This document shows positions 53,866 to 62,934 of a stretch of 64,000 bases of DNA, in pieces. The position numbers were made by a program, and so were the translations under genes. How positions within the stretch are numbered: position 1 is the stretch's first letter; each line of letters opens with the position of its first letter. Source of the DNA: Candidatus Loosdrechtia aerotolerans (GTDB taxonomy: Bacteria; Planctomycetota; Brocadiia; Brocadiales; Brocadiaceae); contig SOER01000001.1 of the NCBI GenBank assembly GCA_021646405.1, forward strand, positions 230,445 through 294,444, read 5' to 3'. Below the pieces are notes generated by a model. That model worked only from the letters and a program-made list of their open reading frames with translations. It did no database searches and was not told the origin of the DNA.

Positions 53866-54942
53866 ATGCCACTGCCAACTATTGAATGGGAGGGGGATAT
53901 CAATGGCCGTGTTCGGCTTATCGATCAAACCCTTTTACCTACTGAATTAAAATTTGTTCACTGTGAAGATCTGAAAAGTATCTGGTATGCAATTAAAACC
54001 CTTATGGTAAGGGGTGCGCCAGCAATCGGCATTGCCGGTGCTATGGGTATTGTCCTGGGCGCTAAAGATATACCAAACGAGAATACAGATGAGTTCCTGG
54101 AAAAATTAGGTCATGTAGCAACTTATTTACGTTCATCGCGACCCACAGCGGTTAATCTCTTCTGGGGAATCAATCGTATGGAGCGGGTTGCACAAGAGAA
54201 CGGAAATACACCGGTTCAGGAAATAAAAGAAGCACTCTTGAAAGAAGCAATGAAGATACAGGAGGAAGATAAGATTATTTGCAGGAAGATAGGAGAAAAC
54301 GGTGCAGCACTTATTAAGGACAGGACTGGTGTCTTAACCCATTGTAATGCTGGAGGACTAGCCACTGCTGATTACGGAACGGCCTTAGCTGTTCTCTTTA
54401 AAGCAAAAGAACAGGGCAAATGTATCAATGTCTATGCAGACGAGACCCGTCCCCTGCTGCAAGGTTCCCGGTTAACGGCCTGGGAATTGATGCATGCAGA
54501 AATTGATGTTACTTTAATATGTGATAATATGGCAGCACACGTGATGAAACAGGGGAAGATACATTGTGTAGTCGTAGGTGCCGACCGGATAGCCGCGAAT
54601 GGTGATACAGCAAATAAAATCGGTACATACGGCGTATCTATACTGGCAAAGGAACACGGAATTCCCTTTTATGTTGCAGCACCCGTTTCCACCTTCGACC
54701 TGACAATACAATCAGGAGATAAAATCCCTATCGAAGAACGCTCGCCTGAAGAGGTCACCAATGGATTTGGCAAAAGAACAGCACCTGAAGGAGTCAAGGT
54801 CTTCAACCCTGCCTTTGATGTTACTCCGGCCAAAAATATCACAGCTATCATCACTGAAAAAGGAGTAATTCATAAGCCTTCTCGTGAAAATATAAAAGAT
54901 TTTTTGGGAGAACCGGAATTCAAAACAGGGATAACACTATAA
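53866..54942 (+). CDS. mtnA: methylthioribose-1-phosphate isomerase
   Basis: Converts 5-methylthioribose-1-phosphate to methylthioribulose-1-phosphate in methionine salvage. The 358-residue protein has VRGAPAIGIAGAMGIVLG, THCNAGGLAT with the active cysteine, and VVGADRIAANGDTANKIGTY with the active aspartate. The other salvage genes are not in the window, though the nucleosidase two genes upstream could supply the substrate. Ribosome site: aaggagatga. Confidence 0.94.
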   Translation: MPLPTIEWEGDINGRVRLIDQTLLPTELKFVHCEDLKSIWYAIKTLMVRGAPAIGIAGAMGIVLGAKDIPNENTDEFLEKLGHVATYLRSSRPTAVNLFWGINRMERVAQENGNTPVQEIKEALLKEAMKIQEEDKIICRKIGENGAALIKDRTGVLTHCNAGGLATADYGTALAVLFKAKEQGKCINVYADETRPLLQGSRLTAWELMHAEIDVTLICDNMAAHVMKQGKIHCVVVGADRIAANGDTANKIGTYGVSILAKEHGIPFYVAAPVSTFDLTIQSGDKIPIEERSPEEVTNGFGKRTAPEGVKVFNPAFDVTPAKNITAIITEKGVIHKPSRENIKDFLGEPEFKTGITL

Positions 54943-54959
54943 TTGAAGGAGGTTTTTAT

Positions 54960-55283
54960 TTGTGCACTCAACGACATATCATACCAGTATTATTAGCAGG
55001 TAGCATGCTTTCTGTTTTCCTTCTCAGTTGTGGTAGTGATAGGGTTCACATAGGATTTAGAACGTCACCGGATATCTATAGTGACGATTCAAAAACAGAT
55101 CCTGACAAGCTCAACAGAGAACTTCAATACGATCTCAAAGAAGCAGAGAAAAAACGCCGGCAAAAGGAACGTGAAGAGGCCAAAGCCAGGGAAGAGGCAG
55201 AAAAAAAGGCGAATCAAGGACAGGTAACTGAAGAAGAAACACCATTACAAGGAGAAGGAAAACAACCAGTACCTCAGTATTGA
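54960..55283 (+). CDS. small lipoprotein, highly charged
   Basis: The 107-residue protein starts (TTG, behind aaggagg) with a signal peptide ending in the lipobox LLSC, cleaved before C24. After that come a short beta-like stretch and a long charged helix rich in Lys, Glu and Arg (AEKKRRQKEREEAKAREEAE), ending in a Gln/Pro/Glu-rich tail. No family is recognised. It is likely membrane-anchored by lipid on the outer face of the cytoplasmic membrane or on the outer membrane. Confidence 0.65.
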   Translation: MCTQRHIIPVLLAGSMLSVFLLSCGSDRVHIGFRTSPDIYSDDSKTDPDKLNRELQYDLKEAEKKRRQKEREEAKAREEAEKKANQGQVTEEETPLQGEGKQPVPQY

Positions 55284-55429
55284 CTTTACACTACGGACTG
55301 AGAAAGTGTCTGAAGAATTTTTTAAATCCATATACCAATATATTTCCCTTTTCCGTAGTATAACAACATACCCTGAAAAACCATCCGGAGTCTGTCATTA
55401 TCACTATAAATAATGTATAATTGAGTGGT

Positions 55430-56263
55430 ATGAAGAGACAAGAGCCCCTTTTATATAAAGTCCTTTCAATTGCCGGTTCTGACTCAGGAGGGGGTGCTGG
55501 GATACAGGCAGATGTTAAAACAATTACCACATTAGGTGGGTATGCGATGACTGCTATTACAGCACTCACTGCCCAAAATACCTTTGGTGTTCAATCCATC
55601 TTTGAAATACCAGCATCCTTTATAGGCGAACAGATAGATGCCGTTATGACGGACATCGGTGCAGATGTGGTTAAAACGGGCATGCTTATGGGTAAAGAGA
55701 CGGTGGAAATAGTGGGTTTAAAAATAAAAACGTATCATATAAAACGTGTTGTAGTAGACCCTGTTATGGTATCCAAAAACGGGAAAAACCTGCTGTTACC
55801 CGATGCCGTACACGCCCTTACATCAAACGTATTTCCATTATCCCTTATCGTTACACCAAATATTCCTGAGGCAGAATACCTTACCGGTTTAAAAATAGAA
55901 GATATACCCGATGCAGAAAAGGCAGCCAGGCTAATCTATCAACACGGTCCCTCACATGTACTGATAAAAGGCGGACATGCACAAGAATCATCATATATGA
56001 AAAATGAAAAGAAAGTGATTGACATTCTCTATGATGGGAAATCTTTCCATTACATTGAAGGCGAATACATACCAACCCAAAATACCCATGGTACCGGATG
56101 CACCTATGCCTCAGCAATCGCAACATATTTGGCACAGGGAAAACCTGTCAGGGAAGCTGTTGTCCAGGCAAAGAAATTTGTTACACGGTCCATAAAAAAA
56201 TCACTCCGTCCCGGTAATGGATTCGGAACTTTAGATCAACAGAGGGCAGGACAATTCCCTTGA
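55430..56263 (+). CDS. thiD: hydroxymethylpyrimidine/phosphomethylpyrimidine kinase
   Basis: Phosphorylates the thiamine pyrimidine twice. The ribokinase-like chain has AGSDSGGGAGIQADVKT, VDPVMVSKNGKNLL and NTHGTGCTYASAIA at the active site. The start is the ATG at 55430 (277 residues); a TTG three codons upstream is possible. No TPP riboswitch was recognised upstream. Confidence 0.93.
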   Translation: MKRQEPLLYKVLSIAGSDSGGGAGIQADVKTITTLGGYAMTAITALTAQNTFGVQSIFEIPASFIGEQIDAVMTDIGADVVKTGMLMGKETVEIVGLKIKTYHIKRVVVDPVMVSKNGKNLLLPDAVHALTSNVFPLSLIVTPNIPEAEYLTGLKIEDIPDAEKAARLIYQHGPSHVLIKGGHAQESSYMKNEKKVIDILYDGKSFHYIEGEYIPTQNTHGTGCTYASAIATYLAQGKPVREAVVQAKKFVTRSIKKSLRPGNGFGTLDQQRAGQFP

Positions 56264-56432
56264 ATTACATATGTTTCGTTGCTATAATTGCATTTCTATA
56301 GTATAGCATTTTCGTGTATTGTATCTCTTTTATAAAAAGATTTTGGAGTACTCATTCTCAATGCTTCTGCAGTAAATTCATTTGATTGGCCTGCCACAGT
56401 ATGCACTTGTTTTGTATTGAGGATACGTAAAT

Positions 56433-57068
56433 ATGCAACAAGTTGCTGCACTAGAATCCAGCGTGCTGGTATTAAATAAATTCTTTATGGCCCTCCATAT
56501 AATTTCTGCAAAAAGGGCATTTGCTCTTTTATGCAAACAGACTGCAGAGGTTATATCTGTTGATGATGGGAAATTCCATGCCTACAACTTTGAAAGTTGG
56601 AGGGACGTTTCCCTTTATAAGGTTAGACTAGGTTTACCCGAAGAAGATCGCTCAAACTGGATCAGGACTGTCTCCTATGAGATTGAGGTACCAAGGATCA
56701 TTCGTCTTTTAACATATGACAAGCTTTCACGATCTCATGTAAAATTTAACAGACGAAATATATTTGCCCGGGACGAAAATAGATGTCAATACTGCGGGCA
56801 ACGGCTCCCGACATCGGAACTGAGTCTGGATCATATTGTACCAAAGGCATATAACGGAAGAACTACATGGACTAATATCGTGTGTGCTTGTACAGAATGT
56901 AATAAAAAGAAGGGAGGCAGAACCCCCGAACAAGCAAGGATGAAGTTAATACGCAAACCGGTTAAACCTAAACATAGTCCAATATTACGCCTTAAACTCC
57001 GATCCGATAGATATCGATCCTGGAAACAATTTTTAGATGAGGCATATTGGTCTGTTCCTCTGGAATAA
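56433..57068 (+). CDS. HNH endonuclease
   Basis: The 211-residue protein has a zinc-supported HNH motif: CQYCGQRLPTSELSLDHIVP, then WTNIVCACTECNKKKGGRTP. This is the common stand-alone chromosomal HNH group, with an N-terminal region (VLVLNKFFMALHIISAKRAFALL) that is part of the family. It is not linked to any mobile element here, and its role is unknown. Confidence 0.88.
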   Translation: MQQVAALESSVLVLNKFFMALHIISAKRAFALLCKQTAEVISVDDGKFHAYNFESWRDVSLYKVRLGLPEEDRSNWIRTVSYEIEVPRIIRLLTYDKLSRSHVKFNRRNIFARDENRCQYCGQRLPTSELSLDHIVPKAYNGRTTWTNIVCACTECNKKKGGRTPEQARMKLIRKPVKPKHSPILRLKLRSDRYRSWKQFLDEAYWSVPLE

Positions 57069-57113
57069 AGCCCTCTTCTTATGAGAGAACTGAAAAATTC
57101 TCTTTGATAGGAA

Positions 57114-58202
57114 TTGATTATCTCTATCCTTAAAGAATATTACTTAAAAACTGTATTAGAGGGGCATGCCGATGTTTATTCCAAAATCATCCGGAAGATG
57201 CTCTACCTTTTTTCAAAAATATACGAGTCTGCACTTGCAACCCGCATGTTTTTTTATAAGAAGGGTATTTTTAAAAGTATACCTCTCCCGGTGCCTGTGA
57301 TTAGTGTAGGAAACATTACTATGGGTGGAACCGGTAAGACACCGGTAGTAGAGTATATTTCAAAGTATTTACAGAAAAAAGGGAAAAGAGTCGCCATCCT
57401 CAGCAGGGGTTACGCTGCCAGGATAAAACAAAATAATCAACGGGATGAAGGTGTATGTAACGATGAACACCTCCTCCTGAGAGAAAATATTCCTGAGGTT
57501 ATGAATCTGTTAAATAAAGACAGGGTAAAAAGCGGATTAGAGGCTATTCAGCATTTTAAAGCTGAATGTTTATTACTCGATGATGGGTTTCAACATCTTC
57601 GGCTTGCAAGAGACCTCGATATCGTAATCATTGATGCATTAAATCCGTTTGGATATGAACAGATAATTCCGCGCGGGATGCTGCGGGAACCATTAAAAGA
57701 ACTCAGAAGAGCCAGTATGATAATGCTTACTCACGTGGACCAGTGCGGATATGGCAGAATCAACTTTATTGCCAGTCGCTTGCAGGAATTCGCAAAACAT
57801 ATTCCCGTAATACAAACAGTTCATAAACCTATTCATCTGGAGTCAATAGAGAGTGATCAAGTATTCGATGTTAGCAATCTCAATGGTAGGAGAGTATTTG
57901 CATTTTGTGCAATTGGCAACCCTGCATCATTCAGGAAAAGCATCGAAGACCTGGGGGCAAAGTTAACGGGTTTTCACATATTCCCTGATCATCATATATA
58001 TACCTCTTCTGAGTTGAGGGCATTGAATAGAGAAGCACAGAGTAGTAGACCGGATATGATTATTATTACCCAAAAGGATAAGGTAAAAATCATGGACAAT
58101 ATAAACATATGGGACATTCCGGTACGGGTATTAAAAGTGGAAATTTGTATTATAAAAGGCCAGGAGATTTTTGAAAACACAATAAATGCCATTTTGAATT
58201 GA
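57114..58202 (+). CDS. lpxK: tetraacyldisaccharide 4'-kinase
   Basis: Phosphorylates lipid A precursor. LPVPVISVGNITMGGTGKTPVVEYI contains the P-loop, followed by AILSRGYAAR and LLLDDGFQHLRLARDLDIVIID. The 362-residue length is normal. The start appears to be a TTG behind ataggaa. Its presence implies a lipid A-bearing outer membrane. Confidence 0.92.
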   Translation: MIISILKEYYLKTVLEGHADVYSKIIRKMLYLFSKIYESALATRMFFYKKGIFKSIPLPVPVISVGNITMGGTGKTPVVEYISKYLQKKGKRVAILSRGYAARIKQNNQRDEGVCNDEHLLLRENIPEVMNLLNKDRVKSGLEAIQHFKAECLLLDDGFQHLRLARDLDIVIIDALNPFGYEQIIPRGMLREPLKELRRASMIMLTHVDQCGYGRINFIASRLQEFAKHIPVIQTVHKPIHLESIESDQVFDVSNLNGRRVFAFCAIGNPASFRKSIEDLGAKLTGFHIFPDHHIYTSSELRALNREAQSSRPDMIIITQKDKVKIMDNINIWDIPVRVLKVEICIIKGQEIFENTINAILN

Positions 58203-58214
58203 AAGGAGGAAAAG

Positions 58215-58385
58215 ATGGCTCATACAATTATCAATGATTGCATAAATTGCGGAGCGTGTGAGGGTGAATGTCCTGTGAATGCAATATCAGAATCAGGAGA
58301 TAAAAGGGTAATCGATGCAAAATCCTGTACAGATTGCAGCAGTTGTGTATCTGCATGTCCTGTAGACGCAATCCTTGTCCCTTAA
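58215..58385 (+). CDS. 2[4Fe-4S] ferredoxin
   Basis: A 56-residue ferredoxin with two complete clusters motifs: CINCGACEGECPVNAI and CTDCSSCVSACPVDAI, each CxxCxxCxxxCP. A very strong ribosome site (gaaaggagg) precedes the ATG. This is the short clostridial type that carries low-potential electrons. It lies 12 bases after lpxK and upstream of a conserved gene of unknown function; partners are not evident. Confidence 0.93.
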   Translation: MAHTIINDCINCGACEGECPVNAISESGDKRVIDAKSCTDCSSCVSACPVDAILVP

Positions 58386-58498
58386 ATTTTATGGAAAGAT
58401 ATACTTATTCATTATGAAAATCTGTAAATACAAAGAAAATTTACGTACTGCGGTGCTTAGAGAAATCAATCCGTTAGCTTCAGGGAAGGAACAGACTG

Positions 58499-59458
58499 GT
58501 GGCACAGTGTGATCGTAAGAACAATTTTTCTAAGCCTTTAGACTTACAAAGAGTAAAGACATATTTCATAAAGGAACGAAAAAACCTTTCAAATATCAAT
58601 CTATTCTCAAAACCTGTATTACCAGCGGACGGAATCCATGCCTTTTTCGAATCCCTGCCAGAATTTTTAGCTTCCGCAAATTTCAGGAAAATAATAGATG
58701 CAATAGCCCGGGCATATCAGAATAAACGCCCTGTAGTAATGGCGCTTGGTGCTCATGTTATAAAATGCGGTCTGTCACCTCTCATTATTGACCTTATGAA
58801 ACGAAACATCGTAACAGCTCTCGCCATGAATGGTGCAGCAGCAATTCATGATTACGAAATCTCGCTTATCGGGGCAACGTCTGAAGATGTAGCAGCAGGT
58901 CTGAAAGATGGTAGTTTTGGTATGGCAAAAGAAACGGCTGAGGCGTTTCAAATCGCTACAGCCCGCGGCATCAAAGAAAACATCGGTCTCGGACGGGCAT
59001 TAGGAAACAGGATACTTGAAGAAAAAAATACCTACACTGATTTCAGCCTGCTGGCATGGGGGGCACAGCGAGATATACCAACGACGGTTCATGTTGCATT
59101 AGGAACAGATACGATACATATGCATCCAAACATTTCGGGAAAAGATTTGGGAGAATCAAGCCATATTGATTTCAAAATACTTGCTTCTGTCGTTTCGGAA
59201 TTAGAAGGGGGGGTATGGCTAAATATCGGTTCTGCCGTTATTATGCCGGAGGTTTTTCTCAAAGCAATTTGCGTTGTAAGAAATATTGGTCACACAGTTG
59301 AAAATTTTGTAACAGCAAACATGGATATGATTCAGCATTACAGGCCGCGAACAAATGTGTTGAAAAGACCTACACAACATGGATATGAGATTACCGGACA
59401 TCACGAAATTATGTTGCCGTTGTTACGCATAGGTATTCTCTCAAAACTTGGTATGTAG
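58499..59458 (+). CDS. conserved protein of unknown function
   Basis: I do not recognise a named family, but the 319-residue chain has blocks that look strongly conserved: VVMALGAHVIKCGLSPLIIDL, LAMNGAAAIHDYEISLIGATSEDVAAGL, TVHVALGTDTIHMHPNISG, ANMDMIQHYRPRTNV and GYEITGHHEIMLPLL. The His- and Asp-rich segments suggest a metal or nucleotide-binding enzyme; distant similarity to the deoxyhypusine synthase fold is a guess. The start is a GTG behind ggaagga. Its end meets the next gene at the stop codon. Confidence 0.6.
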   Translation: MAQCDRKNNFSKPLDLQRVKTYFIKERKNLSNINLFSKPVLPADGIHAFFESLPEFLASANFRKIIDAIARAYQNKRPVVMALGAHVIKCGLSPLIIDLMKRNIVTALAMNGAAAIHDYEISLIGATSEDVAAGLKDGSFGMAKETAEAFQIATARGIKENIGLGRALGNRILEEKNTYTDFSLLAWGAQRDIPTTVHVALGTDTIHMHPNISGKDLGESSHIDFKILASVVSELEGGVWLNIGSAVIMPEVFLKAICVVRNIGHTVENFVTANMDMIQHYRPRTNVLKRPTQHGYEITGHHEIMLPLLRIGILSKLGM

Positions 59459-59459
59459 G

Positions 59460-60104
59460 ATGAGTAAAACGAAAGTTCTCCTGGAAATATATCAAAAAAT
59501 GCTGAATTCATTTGGCCAGCAGAAGTGGTGGCCGGGAGAAACACCTTTCGAGGTTATTATCGGCGCTATACTGACACAGAATACGAACTGGTCTAACGTT
59601 GAAAAGGCAATCAGGAACCTCAGGACAGCAAGAAAACTTTCTCCGAAGGCAATACACGAGTTAGATATAACAGAATTATCGGGTCTTATCAAACCTTCAG
59701 GTTTTTTTAATATCAAGGCAAGACGACTGAAGTCATTTATTAACTGGTTATTTTTGAAATACGAAGGGAACCTCTCAAAGTTGTTTGCTCAGGATTTGCA
59801 AACCCTCCGGAATGAGCTGATGGCGGTAAAAGGTATCGGACCCGAAACCGCAGATTCTATTTTGCTCTACGCAGGAAATCAACCAACATTTGTTGTTGAT
59901 GCATATACTCACAGGATCTTTTCCCGACATGGATTTATTCCCGAGGAAAGTTCCTATGATGAGATAAAATCTTTCTTCGAAGATAATCTTCCAAAAGACG
60001 TGAAACTCTATAACGAATACCACGCCTTATTAGTAAAGATAGGAAAAATATTTTGTAAACCCAAGAAAAATTGTGAAGAGTGTCCTTTAAAAGATTTCTT
60101 ATAA
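59460..60104 (+). CDS. endonuclease III-superfamily DNA glycosylase (MagIII-like)
   Basis: A helix-hairpin-helix-GPD base excision glycosylase. The HhH is VKGIGPETADSILLYAG and the catalytic Asp is in VVDAYTHRIF. Where Nth has the Schiff-base lysine (GVGRKTA), this protein has Glu (GIGPETA), so it is probably a monofunctional glycosylase like Helicobacter MagIII (3-methyladenine). At the C-terminus CKPKKNCEECPLKDFL gives only three of the four cysteines of an iron-sulfur loop. The ATG at 59460 overlaps the previous stop region. Confidence 0.8.
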   Translation: MSKTKVLLEIYQKMLNSFGQQKWWPGETPFEVIIGAILTQNTNWSNVEKAIRNLRTARKLSPKAIHELDITELSGLIKPSGFFNIKARRLKSFINWLFLKYEGNLSKLFAQDLQTLRNELMAVKGIGPETADSILLYAGNQPTFVVDAYTHRIFSRHGFIPEESSYDEIKSFFEDNLPKDVKLYNEYHALLVKIGKIFCKPKKNCEECPLKDFL

Positions 60105-60175
60105 TTTTTACAGAGACCTTCGTCTTGCAAAAACACTGTGAGATATAATAACATTTTGTGGAGAGCAAAAAAATA

Positions 60176-61459
60176 ATGGAGAATGAGGTTTTAATAAAAG
60201 GTGGCTATGTTGTAGATCCTGCAACGGAACTCGATGGTCATGCAGATATTTTTATTAGAGACGGTAAAATTGAGGCAGTATCACATAATCTCAAGGTAAA
60301 TAATACTACAAAGATTATAGATGCGACCCGAAAATATGTGATTCCAGGCCTGATCGACAGTCATACCCACATTCGTGAACCCGGCCTGGAATACAAAGAA
60401 ACTATCGAGACAGGTTCCCGGGCTGCTGCAAAAGGAGGCTACACAACCTTAATATGTGAACCCAATACCATACCTCCCATTGATTCACCAGAAATGGTAG
60501 AATCCTTAATGGAGAAGGTTTACAGGAAAGGCGTAGTAAATATCTATACAAAAGTGTGCATAACAAAGGGATTATTGGGCGAAGAACTGACGGACATTGC
60601 TGCATTGGCAACAGACAAACGAGTACGTGCACTCTCAGATGACGGCAACCCGGTATTCTATGAAACACTCATGAAAAAGGCCTGTGAACTTGCAGCACAG
60701 AGCGATATGATAATTAGCCCTCACTGTGAAGACTCCCAAGTCTCTCTGGATAAGGCAAAAGAAAACAGCCGCATTGCAAATTTTCCAGGCAAGCCTTTTT
60801 GCCATGAAACAGATTTCATCATCCGTGAAATTCAATGCACTGAACAGGCGAAAGGGCGACTTCATATCTCACACGTCAGTATGCAAAGTTCTCTCGAAAC
60901 TATACAGCATGCAAAAGAAAGGGGAATAGCAAAGATAACATGTGAAGTTACCCCGCACCACCTCTTACTTGATGAAAATTACAAAAACCTGGACGGAACT
61001 GTACCGAAAACGAATCCCCCTTTACGCTCTCCTAAAGATGTGAAAGCATTGCAGAAAGGGTTGTTAAATTGTATAGTTGATGTCATAGCAACCGACCATG
61101 CCCCGCATACATACAAGGACATAAAAAACGGTGCATCGGGTATTATTGGATTAGAAACGGCACTTGGTGTTATCCTTACAAAACTTGTTCATACCGGCAT
61201 TCTCTCGTTGAGACAAGTTGTCCAAAAAATGTCTACAAATCCGGCACAGATATTTAAGATCCACGGAGGAAGTCTGGCGATTGGCATGCCGGCGGATATT
61301 ACCATTGTTGATCTGGACAGGGAATGGATAGTAGACGCAGATACATTTGAATCTAAAGCCAGAAATTGCCCTTTTCATGGCTGGAAGTTAACCGGAAAAG
61401 TAGTAACCACCCTCGTGAGCGGAAGGGTAGTTTTTGATGATGACAAAATCTTATGTTAA
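60176..61459 (+). CDS. pyrC: dihydroorotase
   Basis: Closes carbamoyl-aspartate to dihydroorotate in pyrimidine synthesis. At 427 residues it belongs to the class I type. GLIDSHTHIREPG has the metal histidines, and later ligands are in HCEDSQVS, HISHVS and ATDHAPHT. The ATG at 60176 sits behind ggagag; an in-frame GTG six codons upstream is less likely. It overlaps the next gene by seven bases. Confidence 0.93.
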   Translation: MENEVLIKGGYVVDPATELDGHADIFIRDGKIEAVSHNLKVNNTTKIIDATRKYVIPGLIDSHTHIREPGLEYKETIETGSRAAAKGGYTTLICEPNTIPPIDSPEMVESLMEKVYRKGVVNIYTKVCITKGLLGEELTDIAALATDKRVRALSDDGNPVFYETLMKKACELAAQSDMIISPHCEDSQVSLDKAKENSRIANFPGKPFCHETDFIIREIQCTEQAKGRLHISHVSMQSSLETIQHAKERGIAKITCEVTPHHLLLDENYKNLDGTVPKTNPPLRSPKDVKALQKGLLNCIVDVIATDHAPHTYKDIKNGASGIIGLETALGVILTKLVHTGILSLRQVVQKMSTNPAQIFKIHGGSLAIGMPADITIVDLDREWIVDADTFESKARNCPFHGWKLTGKVVTTLVSGRVVFDDDKILC

Positions 61460-62136
61460 TTCTTATTGATGGCTATAATTTCATATTTACTGTACCGGAA
61501 CTGGAACGGCACGTAGGAACAAACCGCATTGAATCTGTTCGTGGTCATATCGTCTCTCTATTCTCCCGGTACAGAGAAAAAAAGCATTATGATATTACGA
61601 TAGTATTTGATGGTTGTACTGAAGTAATCTCACCAAAAAAGCAAACCTATGCCGGCATTTCTGTTATTTATTCGAAATCCGGTATAAGTGCAGACACCGA
61701 AATAAAAAATATTACCGATCTCTGTCAAAATCCCAAAGATGTTTGCATTGTTACGTACGATAAAGATATAAAAAGACATGTAAAAAAATGCGGTTGTAAT
61801 ATCATTGAACCAAGGGCAATGTATAAAGAAATTCTCAAGGTACTTACGAAAAGTAAAAAAAACACATCTGATGAACCTGAATATAAACAGAAAGGACCTT
61901 CGGAGAACGATGCAAAATATTGGGTAGGCGTCTTTAGAGAGACCCTTAAAGATGCTTCCAATGAAGAACCAATGCCTGATATAAAAAACATAAAGACATC
62001 AGGAGTGCAGAGAAAAAATAAGAAGTTACACCATAATATCACAGAAGAACCGTTTTACAAATATCAAGGACCATCACAGGATGAGGTACAATACTGGCTT
62101 CATCTTTTTGAAGGAGATGAAGAGGATGAGTATTAA
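61453..62136 (+). CDS. YacP-like NYN-domain nuclease with duplicated C-terminal motif
   Basis: Residues 1-125 are a PIN-like NYN domain: MLILIDGYNFI with D6, IVFDGC with D53, and IVTYDKDI with D103, the acidic site used for metal-dependent RNA cleavage. This resembles YacP/Rae1, which cuts messages on ribosomes. The C-terminal 100 residues are unusual: a motif of about 22 residues occurs twice (140-162 and 198-219), both reading EPxYKxxGPS, two acidic residues, then YWxxxF. The two copies are joined by a charged linker. This part may bind a partner. The gene overlaps pyrC and the following VanZ-like gene. Confidence 0.8.
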   Translation: MLILIDGYNFIFTVPELERHVGTNRIESVRGHIVSLFSRYREKKHYDITIVFDGCTEVISPKKQTYAGISVIYSKSGISADTEIKNITDLCQNPKDVCIVTYDKDIKRHVKKCGCNIIEPRAMYKEILKVLTKSKKNTSDEPEYKQKGPSENDAKYWVGVFRETLKDASNEEPMPDIKNIKTSGVQRKNKKLHHNITEEPFYKYQGPSQDEVQYWLHLFEGDEEDEY

Positions 62137-62548
62137 AATTCATTGGGTTTTTCGATGTACACTGACCCTTGCCTATTCCTGTCTTATGTTTCTTATGTCT
62201 TCACAAGATACGTCTTCTGTATCTCTTCCGCCGTATCTTGATAAATTTATTCATTTTGTGGAATTTGGAATACTGTGCTTTATGATATGCTGGTCGCTCT
62301 CTCCTATTAAAATCGGAAACAAGAGGATATATACTGTTATTATAGCAATTGCCATTACTTCTCTCTATGGTATGTCAGACGAAATTCACCAGTACTTTAC
62401 GCCAAACCGCTCGGTAGAAATCTTTGATTGGTTAGCAGACACGGCCGGCGCTGTTACCGCCGGTTTGTTGTGGAAAACACTAACGTCGAGGCGCCGGAAC
62501 AATCGTCGCCCCCTGCAAGAGAAATCCCGCCAGAAAATCTTACCTTAA
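62126..62548 (+). CDS. VanZ-like membrane protein
   Basis: A 140-residue protein with about four membrane spans. SSQDTSSVSLPPYLDKFIHFVEFGILCFM and LYGMSDEIHQYFTPNRSVEIFDWLADTAGA are the VanZ-family marks (DKxxHxxxFxxL, DExxQxxxPxRxxxxxDxxxN-like). The start follows aaggagatgaagagg and overlaps the NYN gene. The last 20 residues are very basic and run into sequence of unknown origin, so the C-terminus may have been changed by rearrangement. Confidence 0.82.
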   Translation: MSIKIHWVFRCTLTLAYSCLMFLMSSQDTSSVSLPPYLDKFIHFVEFGILCFMICWSLSPIKIGNKRIYTVIIAIAITSLYGMSDEIHQYFTPNRSVEIFDWLADTAGAVTAGLLWKTLTSRRRNNRRPLQEKSRQKILP

Positions 62549-62811
62549 GGCCTCCGGGATCACCCCATATACATGAACTTACCGCCTTCGGCAGACTTTT
62601 ACTCAGCACACTCCATGGTATAGCCGTACACCCCGGACATTCGACTTTTGGCATATACCCTATGACAACACATGGTATTACTCTCTCGTGCAAGAATGAA
62701 TCTGACATTCAAGAGGTTTTTTATCAGGTTAAGGAAACTTCTTGTAAAAGTTGATATAGAGTATAGTATCAAAGTTACCATGAGAGACCTGGTAAGGAAC
62801 TCTATCCTTTT
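62549..62811. other. stretch without a supported gene
   Basis: Short frames are open on both strands, but none has a ribosome site or a recognised domain. It includes the first copy of a 22-bp repeat. It may be a remnant of an older gene or element. Confidence 0.4.
62700..62721 (+). repeat. 22-bp direct repeat, copy 1
   Basis: The sequence ATCTGACATTCAAGAG plus GGTTTTT-type ending recurs exactly at 63411-63432. With one mismatch the match extends four bases further left. The two copies bracket the hairpin element and the group II intron fragment. Confidence 0.75.
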
Positions 62812-62854
62812 CCCTCCCCCTCCATCCCCCTCCGGAGGGGATGAAGGGGGAGGG
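62812..62854. repeat. GC-rich hairpin repeat element (REP-like)
   Basis: CCCTCCCCCTCCATCCCC and its near-complement on the other side of TCCGGA form a long, almost perfect hairpin of about 20 bp. Such CCCTCC/GGAGGG hairpins are typical dispersed intergenic elements. On the plus strand no T-run follows, so it is not a standard terminator. Confidence 0.65.
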
Positions 62855-62934
62855 TAGAACCTTAAAAAAGAAAGAGCATTTTGAGAGCAAGCGCAACAGA
62901 CCATAAGATAATATTTCTAAAAATAAATTTGTTA

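Noticed and set aside
55284..55429. TPP riboswitch before thiD.
   Set aside because: No CTGAGA or other thi-box core was seen in the short upstream region.
62454..62708. Minus-strand open frame of 84 codons opposite the VanZ end and the following gap.
   Set aside because: It overlaps a well-supported gene, has no ribosome site and shows no recognised domain.
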